Source: Morganella morganii (GTDB lineage Bacteria; Pseudomonadota; Gammaproteobacteria; Enterobacterales; Enterobacteriaceae). From it: a DNA stretch of 64,000 bases. How positions within the stretch are numbered: position 1 is the stretch's first letter; each line of letters starts with the position of its first letter. Shown here in pieces: positions 35,113 to 42,968 of this stretch. Where the stretch lies: contig NZ_VKKS01000001.1 of the NCBI RefSeq assembly GCF_019402645.1, forward strand, positions 1,612,970 to 1,676,969, given 5' to 3'. The translations under genes were made by a program, and so were the position numbers. A model generated the notes under the pieces. The model searched no databases. It had not been told where the DNA came from and worked only from the letters and a program-made list of their open reading frames with translations.

Positions 35113-35454
35113 ATGGCATTTAATGACACTGAAGTCGCACAAATTAAACAATGCATAAACTATTTCATGGAAAAACGCCGCCCACCAAAACATATCCGGG
35201 ATGAGCACGACCTTCAGTATCGTATTGAAGATGACAGCGTGATCATTTTTGACGTCAGGCAATTAGCCTGGAGGACCGGAAGCGCGGAAGAAATGCTGGC
35301 AAAAATCACAATCAACAGAGCCAGTAATTCATGGTCATTGTTCTGGTCTACTGAAGATAACGAGTGGCGACACTACGACGGGAAGATGATAGGTAGCTTT
35401 TCAGACGCAATAAAAATTATTGATGAAGATACAGACCATCGATTCTTTGGCTGA
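35113..35454 (+). CDS. DUF3024 family protein
   Basis: A 113-residue protein, nine bases after the cI stop. EKRRPPKHIRDEHDLQYRIE, WSLFWSTEDNEWRHYDG and a final FFG match DUF3024. The function is unknown. Co-transcription with the repressor remnant is likely because a terminator follows at 35546. Confidence 0.8.
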   Translation: MAFNDTEVAQIKQCINYFMEKRRPPKHIRDEHDLQYRIEDDSVIIFDVRQLAWRTGSAEEMLAKITINRASNSWSLFWSTEDNEWRHYDGKMIGSFSDAIKIIDEDTDHRFFG

Positions 35455-35545
35455 CAAACTGACAATACGTTCCGGGGTGGTCAGATTACGACCCATCATC
35501 TAAAGAAGTTCGTTTGATTTTTTTATCTGAAAAGTAATCCCCCCG

Positions 35546-35568
35546 GCCCTCCCCGCGAGGGCTTTTTT
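35546..35568 (+). terminator. terminator after the DUF3024 gene
   Basis: GCCCTC-CCCGC-GAGGGC is followed by six T. It ends the rightward cI-DUF3024 transcript. Confidence 0.85.
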
Positions 35569-35571
35569 GTA

Positions 35572-35769
35572 TCAGTTATCGCTCATCAGGTCGATAGCAA
35601 CCTCATAAACCTCATTCATAAATCTGTCAACTTCTTGTTCTTTATGGGAGAACAGCAATTGCCTGATATTTCCTTTCGTTATCATCTGCCGTGAATCCAG
35701 CAACATAATAGCCGCCCTGCCCGTTACTCTGCATACTTCACTGTAAACCAGTTCGCGTTCATCATTCAT
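35572..35769 (-). CDS. AriR/YmgA-like small regulator
   Basis: A 65-residue protein. SEVCRVTGRAAIMLLDSRQM, ITKGNIRQLLF and VDRFMNEVYEVAIDLMSD resemble the YcgZ/YmgA/AriR family (biofilm and Rcs connectors in E. coli). That gives a small helical protein that may act on a phosphorelay. The match is by motif recall and modest. Confidence 0.5.
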   Translation of the reverse strand: MNDERELVYSEVCRVTGRAAIMLLDSRQMITKGNIRQLLFSHKEQEVDRFMNEVYEVAIDLMSDN

Positions 35770-35855
35770 AAGTCACCTCTGTGCATTTCTTCAACAGTAA
35801 CACCCGCGACAACACCTGGACAGAAAATAATTGTATGTTTTTCATTTCGCCTTAT

Positions 35856-35869
35856 GTGATCTGCGTCAA
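35856..35869. promoter_or_regulatory. FNR-like site upstream of uspF
   Basis: GTGAT-CTGC-GTCAA differs from TTGAT-N4-ATCAA at two positions. It lies about 200 bases before uspF. Anaerobic control of usp genes is known in other enterobacteria; here it is only a candidate. The rest of 35770-36071 shows no gene. Confidence 0.35.
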
Positions 35870-36071
35870 ATCATGACGATTTTTTGAAAATAAATTGGCC
35901 GTGAAATCAACAAAGATAACACCGCCGGTAATTTAATCATTACTGACAGTGCCGGACGAAATATCACAGCCGGTTATAAAACATGGCGGATAAAATATAC
36001 TCACAATAATTCATCACTTTCTCCTTTTGGTCTATTATTAATCTGTGTAAATAATGAATATCGGAGGGTCT

Positions 36072-36500
36072 ATGCATAAAAATATCCTTGTTCCGATTGA
36101 TGTGTGGGAAAAAGAACTCACTGATATGGTTACTCCTCATGTTGAAAGCCTCGCTAAACTTGAAGATGCCCGTATCCATTTTCTTACTGTTATACCGGCA
36201 TTCCCATATGGTGGTTTTGAAAGTGGCTTGTCTGTAGCGGATCTGGAAAAGCGGCTGATAGAATCCACAAAGAAAAAATCAGACGAGATAATCAGGCAAT
36301 TCAGTTTGCCTGAGGACAGAACAGACAGACATATCGTAATTGGTCTCCCGAAAGATAAAATACTTGAACGTGCTGAGGTTATTAAAGCAGATCTCATTAT
36401 TATTGGCTCTCGTCGCCCGGGTATATCCACCTACCTGCTCGGTTCCACTGCTGCGGCCGTTGTCCGTTATGCAAAAACCTCTGTTTTAGTTGTCCGCTGA
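36072..36500 (+). CDS. uspF: universal stress protein UspF
   Basis: A 142-residue protein (E. coli 144) from ATG 36072, with CGGAGGG upstream. NILVPIDVWEKELT, HFLTVIPAFPYG, GLPKDKILE and GSRRPGISTYLLGST (the G-2x-G-9x-G nucleotide-binding loop) match UspF. It is a cytoplasmic ATP-binding stress protein. A hairpin terminator follows directly. Confidence 0.93.
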   Translation: MHKNILVPIDVWEKELTDMVTPHVESLAKLEDARIHFLTVIPAFPYGGFESGLSVADLEKRLIESTKKKSDEIIRQFSLPEDRTDRHIVIGLPKDKILERAEVIKADLIIIGSRRPGISTYLLGSTAAAVVRYAKTSVLVVR

Positions 36501-36680
36501 CACCTGCAGCCCTCTGCGGAGGGCTCTTTCATTTCTCCCCCTGACTTCCCGCACTAATGAATCAAACCAGGTAACATCTGACCGACCGGACTCCGGCTCA
36601 ATGTATGCCTTACTGACCACAATTCCGCCGATTTTCGGAAGGTCTGATTTCTTTGGTTTCGCCACTTTCACCGGCTTCAC
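36486..36680 (-). pseudogene. phage-like ORF abutting the integrase fragment
   Basis: On the minus strand the frame reads [18 protein letters not shown], then [20 protein letters not shown] and RGRNERALRRG, stopping at 36486. It has protein-like texture, and a GTG at about 36680 could start it. Its C-terminal part overlaps the uspF 3' end. I do not recognise the family. It may be complete (about 64 residues) or 5'-truncated where it meets the integrase fragment. Confidence 0.35.
36507..36532 (+). terminator. uspF terminator
   Basis: AGCCCTC-TGC-GGAGGGCT is followed by a T-rich run just after the uspF stop. Confidence 0.7.
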
Positions 36681-36841
36681 AAGAAATGGGGGGATGGGAA
36701 TCGATAGAAATGGTACGCCGGTATCCTCACCTGGCACCGGGTCATCTGAGTCAGCACGCACAGCAAATTGATGCTGTTTTTGGTGATGATGTCCCAAATA
36801 TGTCCCACCATACGCTTATCGTGGTTGGGGAGCATAAATGA
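36678..36841 (+). pseudogene. C-terminal fragment of a tyrosine integrase
   Basis: The frame reads [36 protein letters not shown] and VPNMSHH, ending at 36841. This is the LGGWxSxxMVxRYAHL region (with the catalytic Tyr) and C-terminal tail of lambdoid-type integrases. No upstream catalytic domain exists in any frame, so only about the last 54 codons remain. It marks an old integration site or the scar of a lost phage, between uspF and the DinI-like genes. Confidence 0.8.
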
Positions 36842-36843
36842 AA

Positions 36844-36877
36844 AACCCGCTAACTGGTTGAGAGTTAACGGGTTTAA
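36844..36877. terminator. hairpin after the integrase fragment
   Basis: AAACCCGCTAACT and AGTTAACGGGTTT pair over 13 bp with one G-T. On the minus strand it is followed by five T. It probably terminates leftward transcription at the prophage edge, or the old int gene. Confidence 0.6.
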
Positions 36878-37024
36878 TATGGTGCCGGCTACCGGAGTCA
36901 CATCAACAACAATAACCAATTAATAATAAATAAAATTATATAGCCATCATCAACGAGATACCCAAGTAAGTACCCAAATACTAAATTTTTCACGTAGTAG
37001 GTTGTAGTTTGCTATTTTTTGCAT

Positions 37025-37044
37025 TACTGTATATTTATACAGTT
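37025..37044. promoter_or_regulatory. LexA (SOS) box
   Basis: TACTGTATATTTATACAGTT fits the LexA consensus CTGT-N8-ACAG with an AT-rich core. It lies 22 bases before the dinI-like ATG. The gene should be derepressed after DNA damage. Confidence 0.9.
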
Positions 37045-37066
37045 AATAGTGAACGGAGAACCTACT

Positions 37067-37312
37067 ATGCCACGCATTGAAATTCTCTTTGATAAAGAGA
37101 ACAAACAAAAACCCGCTGAAAAAGTCCGCGATGCTCTGCGTGAACAAGTACTGAAAAAAGTGGGAAACAAGTATGGGCAGCTAAATGTCCGTGTAGCGCT
37201 CAGCTCTTCACAATCCTTGACGATCACCGGTACAAAAAACGCTGATGAAACTGAGGAAATTAATGAAATTATCCAGGAAATCTGGCTTGATGATACGTGG
37301 GTGCCAGCATGA
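37067..37312 (+). CDS. DinI-like protein
   Basis: An 81-residue protein from ATG 37067, with CGGAGAA upstream; a longer in-frame start would overlap the LexA box. PRIEILFDKENKQKPAEKVR and a C-terminal EINEIIQEIWLDDTWVPA match DinI/Tum-type proteins. DinI binds RecA filaments, and phage Tum antagonises repressors. The SOS box directly upstream supports a role in induction of this prophage. Confidence 0.88.
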   Translation: MPRIEILFDKENKQKPAEKVRDALREQVLKKVGNKYGQLNVRVALSSSQSLTITGTKNADETEEINEIIQEIWLDDTWVPA

Positions 37313-37590
37313 AAAATAATCCGAAAGAAAGTAACTGCGGCGATTTTCTCCCGCAAATCACAGATACTCGGGTAGCGAAAAACAGCCCTTATGAAATTCT
37401 GATGGTCGAAATCGAATTCACAGATACCAGCATTAACAGCGATACGCACAGCATCGAAGAAACTACCAGAACCCCACAGCGTACATACCTGTCGCGAGAC
37501 GTTGCAGAACGGTTGCACGCTCAGTTGAGCGATTACCTCGAAAGAACTGAGCACGACTACCCAGAAGCAGTGAAACAATATTTAATGTAA
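37309..37590 (+). CDS. small phage protein co-expressed with the DinI-like gene
   Basis: A 93-residue protein whose ATG overlaps the previous stop (ATGA). It is acidic, with TRTPQRTYLSRDVAERLHAQ near the C-terminus. It is SOS-regulated through the same promoter by inference. The family is not recognised. A terminator (GCCGC-TTAAC-GCGGC with a run of T) follows at about 37608-37630. Confidence 0.65.
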   Translation: MKNNPKESNCGDFLPQITDTRVAKNSPYEILMVEIEFTDTSINSDTHSIEETTRTPQRTYLSRDVAERLHAQLSDYLERTEHDYPEAVKQYLM

Positions 37591-37607
37591 CCGCTATCCC
37601 AGATCAT

Positions 37608-37630
37608 GAAGCCGCTTAACGCGGCTTTTT
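37608..37630 (+). terminator. terminator after the SOS-controlled pair
   Basis: AGCCGC-TTAAC-GCGGCT is followed by seven T, about 20 bases after the stop. The following interval up to 37863 is AT-rich and gene-free and presumably holds the promoter of the next gene. Confidence 0.8.
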
Positions 37631-37863
37631 TTGTCTTTGCTTCGCAACCAACTTCGTTGCCGCCGAGGGATTTTAAATTCATTGCTTATTATATAAATAT
37701 CAATTAGTTAACCACGGCGCTCACAATATGAGATCATAAATCATGTGTTTATTATCAATGCAATAGCTCGCTGCATGATGGAATATTGTGAACATTTTCC
37801 CTGTATACTGCATTATTTTTAATGTATTATTCTAATGTTATAGAAACTTAGTTTAGAGATAAT

Positions 37864-38664
37864 ATGATGAATATCATACCAAAGAAAATTCATTATGTTT
37901 GGGTTGGTAACAAGCCTAAACCTCAGCTTGTGCTTGATTGCATTTCTACATGGGAAAAACATTTCCCTGATTATGAAATCATCGAATGGAACAATGCGAA
38001 GTTTAAAGATATAAGCAATAAATATGCAGAGGAAGCATTTGCTAACAAAAGATGGGCTTTTGTCTCTGACTATATCCGATTATATGCCTTATACCATGAG
38101 GGTGGTATTTATCTTGATACCGATGTGGAAGTAACCAATAATTTTGATAGATTTATGAATCTTGATTTCTTCAGTTGTCATGAATTCTATAACAACAACT
38201 GCTGGCCTATTACATCAGCAGTAATGGGGGCTAAAAAGAACAGCCGAATCATCGGCGACCTCATTGACATTTATGATGAAATTTCTTTTAAAACAAAGCG
38301 GGGATTGGATCTGACGGCTAACACGCAGAGAATAACAAAATATCTGGAATCTCGGTTCAATATACAACCTGAATATGATAAAGATTCAACATTAAAATTA
38401 AGCAATACAGAAGTAATATTTCCGTCACATTATTTTTGTATCAGTGAAGAAGATAAAGTAAACTTTTCTATTCATCATTTTTCTGGTTCATGGCTGCCAT
38501 CACACTCAAGAAAAGATAAGATTAATATTTTTAATAAAATTATCTTATCTCGGTTTATAAAAATGAGTAACTTCGGTGAAATGCCATTGCAGGATGATGA
38601 AAGAATAGTATTCAGAATGACATTCTCAAAAAACAAAAAATATATAATATTATTCCGAAAATAA
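37864..38664 (+). CDS. GT32-type glycosyltransferase, phage cargo gene
   Basis: A 266-residue protein. IPKKIHYVWVGNKPKPQ, WAFVSDYIRLYALYHEGGIY and YLDTDVEV form the GT-A core with the DxD metal motif of family 32 (capsule- and toxin-type sugar transferases). It is far more AT-rich than the tail genes and lies on the opposite strand to the late operon with its own AT-rich upstream region. A likely role is modification of host surface sugar during lysogeny, which can block phage adsorption; this is inference. A terminator follows. Confidence 0.82.
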   Translation: MMNIIPKKIHYVWVGNKPKPQLVLDCISTWEKHFPDYEIIEWNNAKFKDISNKYAEEAFANKRWAFVSDYIRLYALYHEGGIYLDTDVEVTNNFDRFMNLDFFSCHEFYNNNCWPITSAVMGAKKNSRIIGDLIDIYDEISFKTKRGLDLTANTQRITKYLESRFNIQPEYDKDSTLKLSNTEVIFPSHYFCISEEDKVNFSIHHFSGSWLPSHSRKDKINIFNKIILSRFIKMSNFGEMPLQDDERIVFRMTFSKNKKYIILFRK

Positions 38665-38669
38665 TTTAT

Positions 38670-38701
38670 GGCACGTAGTTATACCACGTGCCTTTTCTTT
38701 T
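38670..38701. terminator. terminator between glycosyltransferase and tail fibre genes
   Basis: GGCACGT-N9-ACGTGCC is followed by TTTTCTTTT on the plus strand. It separates two convergent genes. Confidence 0.8.
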
Positions 38702-40076
38702 AGTCTGCTACATAAACAGATGACCACTCTATATATTGACCACCTACTGACTTCAATGTTCTTCCTGAGCCCTGTGTGCATACAACACCCCATCCGGCAG
38801 TGCCCTGGAAAAAATAGAGTGCAATATTATCGACCGGCGGCATGCATACTGTAGTCCAGTTACTTCCGCCGGATCCTGTCAACTGGAAATAAAGTTGCTT
38901 ACCTCTGACATCTTCTGACATGGATATCGAACTGCTGGCATTTCCATAACCACCAACCCATCGCCAGCCTTTCGCTGCTCCTTTTTTCTCATAACGTCCA
39001 TCACTTTCGGCTTTTGAATAACTGTAACCCGACGCCTGATAACTTCCTTTCGGTTGATACCGCTGATCCCCTTCATTCTGAGTTATCAGCGTACCCTGTT
39101 TAGTAGGGATATCGACTACTGCTGTAGTATTGTAATTCCCATCTTTAAAGGCAAAATATACCCTTCCTCCTGGCGCCGTTTCAAAAAGCACTCCAGACCC
39201 ATCACCACGGGATAATAATATTGATGCATAATCCGCACTACCTTTAACGGTATGCGTACCGGAAACAAACGCCCTGTTGGAATCTATCGGCAAATATTTA
39301 GTGTCTGATTGTGTCTTTGTATAGCTGTCTCCATTAAAAGCGTAGTTGCCTTTCGGCTGGAAATTGGTGTCAGATTCCGCTTTTGAATAACTGTAACCGG
39401 CTGCTTGGTAACTTCCTTTCGGTTGATAACGTCCGTCTGATTCCTGCCTGGTATAACTTTCGCCTTTTACGGCGTAATCCCCCGCCGGCGCATAATTACC
39501 TTTTGCCTGATACCGCTGATCCCCTTCGGACTTGGTGTAACTGTCACCTTTCAGGGCGTAATTACCAGCAGGTGCATAATTACCTTTCGGCTGGAAATTG
39601 GTGTCAGATTCAGCTTTTGAGTAGCTGTAACCGGCAGGCAGATAATTACCCAGCGGCTGAAATTTCTGATCAGCCTCACCTTTGGTGTAGGCTCCGACAT
39701 CCCCGGCGGTCATATCCGCTTTCAGTTCCGTCCATGCAATACCGGCGGCCGGTTCGGTGTTATTATTTTCAATCTTTGACTGCCAGGCTTTTTTATTGTG
39801 ATACACGATACTGCGGATAGCATAGGGTTTACCTTCTTCCGCCCACACCGGCATTCCGAACGCCTGTATTTCCCCGACCGCACCGGTAATATCATGGAAG
39901 AGGCTGTTCATCTTCTCACGTTCGATATCTTTAGCTGCCGGATCCGTCGCCTGGTCACGTTCATAATCGTAGCCATAGCCCTGAGTATAAGACAGTGAAC
40001 CGTCTACCTGTACTTCATCAGGCACAGCAGTGCGATCCCCTTGTGTTGCAAAGGGGATTTTAAATATTTTTGTCAT
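38700..40076 (-). CDS. repeat-rich tail fibre protein
   Basis: A 458-residue protein. The N-terminal ~115 residues are the baseplate-attachment part. Residues about 125-265 hold five or six copies of SYSKAESDTNFQPKGNYAPA-like repeats alternating with SYTKSEGDQRYQAKGNYA, with two more near 340-370. This is a trimeric fibre shaft. The C-terminal ~95 residues, rich in G, S and W, form the receptor tip. It probably binds a host surface sugar. No tail-fibre assembly gene follows; the glycosyltransferase sits there instead. Confidence 0.88.
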   Translation of the reverse strand: MTKIFKIPFATQGDRTAVPDEVQVDGSLSYTQGYGYDYERDQATDPAAKDIEREKMNSLFHDITGAVGEIQAFGMPVWAEEGKPYAIRSIVYHNKKAWQSKIENNNTEPAAGIAWTELKADMTAGDVGAYTKGEADQKFQPLGNYLPAGYSYSKAESDTNFQPKGNYAPAGNYALKGDSYTKSEGDQRYQAKGNYAPAGDYAVKGESYTRQESDGRYQPKGSYQAAGYSYSKAESDTNFQPKGNYAFNGDSYTKTQSDTKYLPIDSNRAFVSGTHTVKGSADYASILLSRGDGSGVLFETAPGGRVYFAFKDGNYNTTAVVDIPTKQGTLITQNEGDQRYQPKGSYQASGYSYSKAESDGRYEKKGAAKGWRWVGGYGNASSSISMSEDVRGKQLYFQLTGSGGSNWTTVCMPPVDNIALYFFQGTAGWGVVCTQGSGRTLKSVGGQYIEWSSVYVAD

Positions 40077-40082
40077 GGGGGA

Positions 40083-40745
40083 TTATTCTCCGAAGTTACT
40101 TTCCAGGAAGTTTTTACGGTGTTCGCCGTGGCCGAAGGCTTTTTTCGCCACAATACGGTATTTGACACCCACCCCGGACGGGCGCGGCATCAGATCGAAG
40201 TTTTCCAGCAGAACGCGCAGACGCTCATCCGGATTAAAATTGAAGACGTAGTACATGTACGTCATATCGAGCGGATCCAGCACAAAGACTTTACTGTCCT
40301 CATTCCAGAAAAAACGCTTAAGAAATTCATTGATATTGGTGACGGTCGGGCTTTGGGTCAGGTTAAAGTACCGCATCCGGATAATCAGACGTTTCTGTTC
40401 CGGTGTCAGCGACAGGGTGTAATCGGCATTACGCCGGAAGTTTGCCCGGAAATTCGCTTTCTTTTTCCCGAATCCAGTACCGATTTTGGCTTTGTCGCTC
40501 GGCGGGATATCAATTCCCAGCGGGACATCGAGAATACGGGACCATACCGACAGCCCGAAATCACCCGCGGTATCGATATTGAACACATCACGGTACCAGT
40601 TTTGCCAGAAGCTGACGGTTGCCCGTTCAAACCAGTCTGATTTAAAACTGGCCAGCGCTTTCAGATTATCCGCCCCTTCGTACTGCCACAGGATCGCCCT
40701 CAGAAGGTCGGAGTGAAATGTTAACTGCTGAATAGTCTGTGTCAT
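40083..40745 (-). CDS. DUF2612 baseplate-periphery protein
   Basis: A 220-residue protein. LLRAILWQYEGADNLKALAS, FGLSVWSRILDVPLGI and the C-terminal RPSGVGVKYRIV match DUF2612 proteins. These follow baseplate J genes in contractile-tailed phages and connect to the fibre. Its start overlaps the gp47-like stop by four bases. Confidence 0.8.
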   Translation of the reverse strand: MTQTIQQLTFHSDLLRAILWQYEGADNLKALASFKSDWFERATVSFWQNWYRDVFNIDTAGDFGLSVWSRILDVPLGIDIPPSDKAKIGTGFGKKKANFRANFRRNADYTLSLTPEQKRLIIRMRYFNLTQSPTVTNINEFLKRFFWNEDSKVFVLDPLDMTYMYYVFNFNPDERLRVLLENFDLMPRPSGVGVKYRIVAKKAFGHGEHRKNFLESNFGE

Positions 40746-41929
40746 ACAAACACCACCTGCACCGCACTGCGGCTGATTCTGGCAACCTCAGTCAGCTTTA
40801 CCGGATAAGTGTCGGATGACCAGTCCGTGCCGTTGGTTGACAGTTCCGCCCGTGTGACAAACAGACGCGGCTCAGAAGCATTAATACCGGCCGATATTTC
40901 AAACGGGGAAACCTCACGGCCGACAACCAGCCCGCCGTCCCCTTCTGTTTCGCCCCGGGCCCATGACTCAACCGCTGCCGGAATAACCGTCTGCGCATCC
41001 AGTGATGTTTTTTTCACTGTCACGCGGCAGAACAGGACAATCTCTTTTGCCCGGTCAAATTTTACGGTATAGGTCTGTCCGCTGACAGGTTCCGGTACCT
41101 CAACCTCCTCACTGCCGTTGAAAGCGGCTCCGATTGTTTTGGTACGCAGCAGAGCACGGGCAATTTCTCCGCTTTCCCCGCCCTCAACACACACGTATAC
41201 GCTGTGCGGCACCAGCGTGATCCCGTCCAGGCTCATCGGGGTATCAGTATAATTTTCGCGGTATGCCAGCGAACGGACGCCTTCCAGCTCATATAATGCA
41301 GAGGTAATCGCCTCACCGACACTGACAGTGTTTTTTGCCAGCGTCAGTTTCCGGCGGCGGCGGGACTGTAAATCAGATTCGGCAACACGCCCCAATACCG
41401 CACTGGTCGGGTTGGATACCGTTTCCCAGCCGAGCACAGAACTTGCCACCGTGTTTAATTTACCGGCCGGGCACTCAACAGGGCCGGTTTCAACCGCCCG
41501 CATATCGCCGGTTATCTTCCCGCCTTTACCGATAATCAGCGGCTTTGTGGTGGCAAACTGATCACCGGCCTGCGTTTCAGCCAGTGAACCTTTCGGGATG
41601 ATAGTTCCGGGGACGCCGCCGAATTCAACCTGCGTCAGTATCGACTGAGTGGCATCCCAGCGCTGCCCGCCCATCAGCGCCCAGATGGCATCCAGAAAAA
41701 CGCCGCCTGCAATGTCCGGGTTAATCTGGTTTGCCAGTTCCGCATTATTACGGACTACCGCATCACGGTTTTCCGTTTCCATTGTGATCAGCGCCCCCTG
41801 CGGGGTTTCCGGGGAGACATCCAGATCCTGACCAAATACGGCTCTGAATTCATCCTCAACTGCCGCCCGCAGTTCTGCGGTATCCGGAACAATCACACCG
41901 GATGAGGTAATGTATTTATAGTCAGCCAT
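40742..41929 (-). CDS. baseplate J/gp47-like protein
   Basis: A 395-residue protein. The N-terminus ITSSGVIVPDTAELRAAVED and FLDAIWALMGGQR, then the central FGGVPGTIIPKGSLAET and GEAITSALYELEGVRS, are typical of the baseplate J family (Mu gp47, P2 J). It forms the baseplate wedge with the gp25-like protein encoded just upstream, and the two genes overlap by eight bases. Confidence 0.9.
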   Translation of the reverse strand: MADYKYITSSGVIVPDTAELRAAVEDEFRAVFGQDLDVSPETPQGALITMETENRDAVVRNNAELANQINPDIAGGVFLDAIWALMGGQRWDATQSILTQVEFGGVPGTIIPKGSLAETQAGDQFATTKPLIIGKGGKITGDMRAVETGPVECPAGKLNTVASSVLGWETVSNPTSAVLGRVAESDLQSRRRRKLTLAKNTVSVGEAITSALYELEGVRSLAYRENYTDTPMSLDGITLVPHSVYVCVEGGESGEIARALLRTKTIGAAFNGSEEVEVPEPVSGQTYTVKFDRAKEIVLFCRVTVKKTSLDAQTVIPAAVESWARGETEGDGGLVVGREVSPFEISAGINASEPRLFVTRAELSTNGTDWSSDTYPVKLTEVARISRSAVQVVFV

Positions 41930-42266
41930 TTAACGTAATGCTCCCGTATTCTGTCTGCAGGACAGCCACATAGTTCAGTTCGTTATCATTCAGCGTGGCT
42001 CTGAATGACACCACGGCGGTTACCTGCGGAATTTCCCGCATACGCTCGCGGAACGCGGATTCAAACAGCGGCAGATCAGCCTGTCGCCCGAAGGTGGTTT
42101 TCCAGTACGGGATCCCCTTATCCAGCTTGTGCAGCATTTCCCCGCGCAGCGCTTTCACATACTGCGCACAAACGTTTTTTACCGCCGGTTCACCACTGAC
42201 AATGGCAATATTGCCGTCGTTTCCGATGAACAGGTCATTATTCCCGTTCACATCAAAGGTCTTCAT
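41922..42266 (-). CDS. baseplate wedge protein, gp25/DUF2634-like
   Basis: A 114-residue protein. VSGEPAVKNVCAQYVKALRG, EMLHKLDKGIPYWKTTFG and FRERMREIPQVTAV are the gp25-like wedge landmarks. It is coupled by ATGA to the spike gene before it and overlaps the gp47-like gene after it. Confidence 0.82.
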   Translation of the reverse strand: MKTFDVNGNNDLFIGNDGNIAIVSGEPAVKNVCAQYVKALRGEMLHKLDKGIPYWKTTFGRQADLPLFESAFRERMREIPQVTAVVSFRATLNDNELNYVAVLQTEYGSITLNG

Positions 42267-42967
42267 ACCGGCTCTCCTGAATCACTATTGCCACCCTGAA
42301 CACCGGAATGTTTATGGGTAGACCCGATATTTTTACCGTTATGCGTCATAGTGCCGCCGTTTGATTCACTGTTACCGTTTACGGCGTGGTTGCCGTTGAC
42401 GATCACATTGCCGTTAAATTCGTTTTCCGGCGCATTAGAGATAAATTTCGGGCCGTCAAAGACTGCTTTATCATTATGCAGGGATAAGCACACAGAACCG
42501 TCTGTTGACTGCACCACCAGTGCGTCCGCGTTTTTGCCGTCGATCACCCAGCCTTTGAGCGTGTCAGGGAAAAACATGGCATCACTGAATGTATGCAGCC
42601 TGGCCGTATTCGGTTCATCCTCCAGGCCGCCGCGCTGAAAAATCAGACTGATATCCCGGTCGTTCGCTTTCAGCCAGCCGAAATCACCAGGCTTTACCGG
42701 CATCCTGATAAAGAACCCGCCGCCGCCAAACCGGAATACCGGGATATTAGGCAGTGCACCACGCCCGATCCGCTTCCCTTCCGTGGTGACCATCATCACC
42801 AGGGGTTTAATTACCGCCCGGTTTGTCGCATCGTCGTAACTCACTACGGTGGCGGGAAGCATGTCATCAATATTCATCAGCAGATTACGGAACGCAGCCA
42901 TAAACTGCCCGGCGAGACTGCCGTCATTCGCCTGGTCACTGTTTGGTTTGTTCATTGTTTTGCCCAT
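42263..42967 (-). CDS. Gp138-type membrane-puncturing spike
   Basis: 234 residues from ATG 42967 (MGKTMNKPNSD), one base after the upstream stop. MLPATVVSYDDATNRAVIKP and FRFGGGGFFIRMPVKPGDFG form the OB-fold of Gp138/gpV spikes. Later residues are N/G/H-rich repeats (NGNVIVNGNHAVNGNSESNG) typical of a beta-helix, with a metal-binding-type HKHSG near the end. It punctures the outer membrane on contraction. Confidence 0.85.
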   Translation of the reverse strand: MGKTMNKPNSDQANDGSLAGQFMAAFRNLLMNIDDMLPATVVSYDDATNRAVIKPLVMMVTTEGKRIGRGALPNIPVFRFGGGGFFIRMPVKPGDFGWLKANDRDISLIFQRGGLEDEPNTARLHTFSDAMFFPDTLKGWVIDGKNADALVVQSTDGSVCLSLHNDKAVFDGPKFISNAPENEFNGNVIVNGNHAVNGNSESNGGTMTHNGKNIGSTHKHSGVQGGNSDSGEPV

Positions 42968-42968
42968 G

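Noticed and set aside
36844..36920. Possible tRNA or tmRNA 3' end as attachment site after the integrase fragment
   Set aside because: A hairpin terminator is clear, but no T-arm (GGTTCGA-type) or cloverleaf can be drawn from the following sequence. No tRNA gene was found in the window.
38950..39680. Regular repeats suggesting a CRISPR array
   Set aside because: The repeats are in phase with the reading frame of a tail fibre and encode protein repeats. Units vary and there are no unique spacers of constant length.
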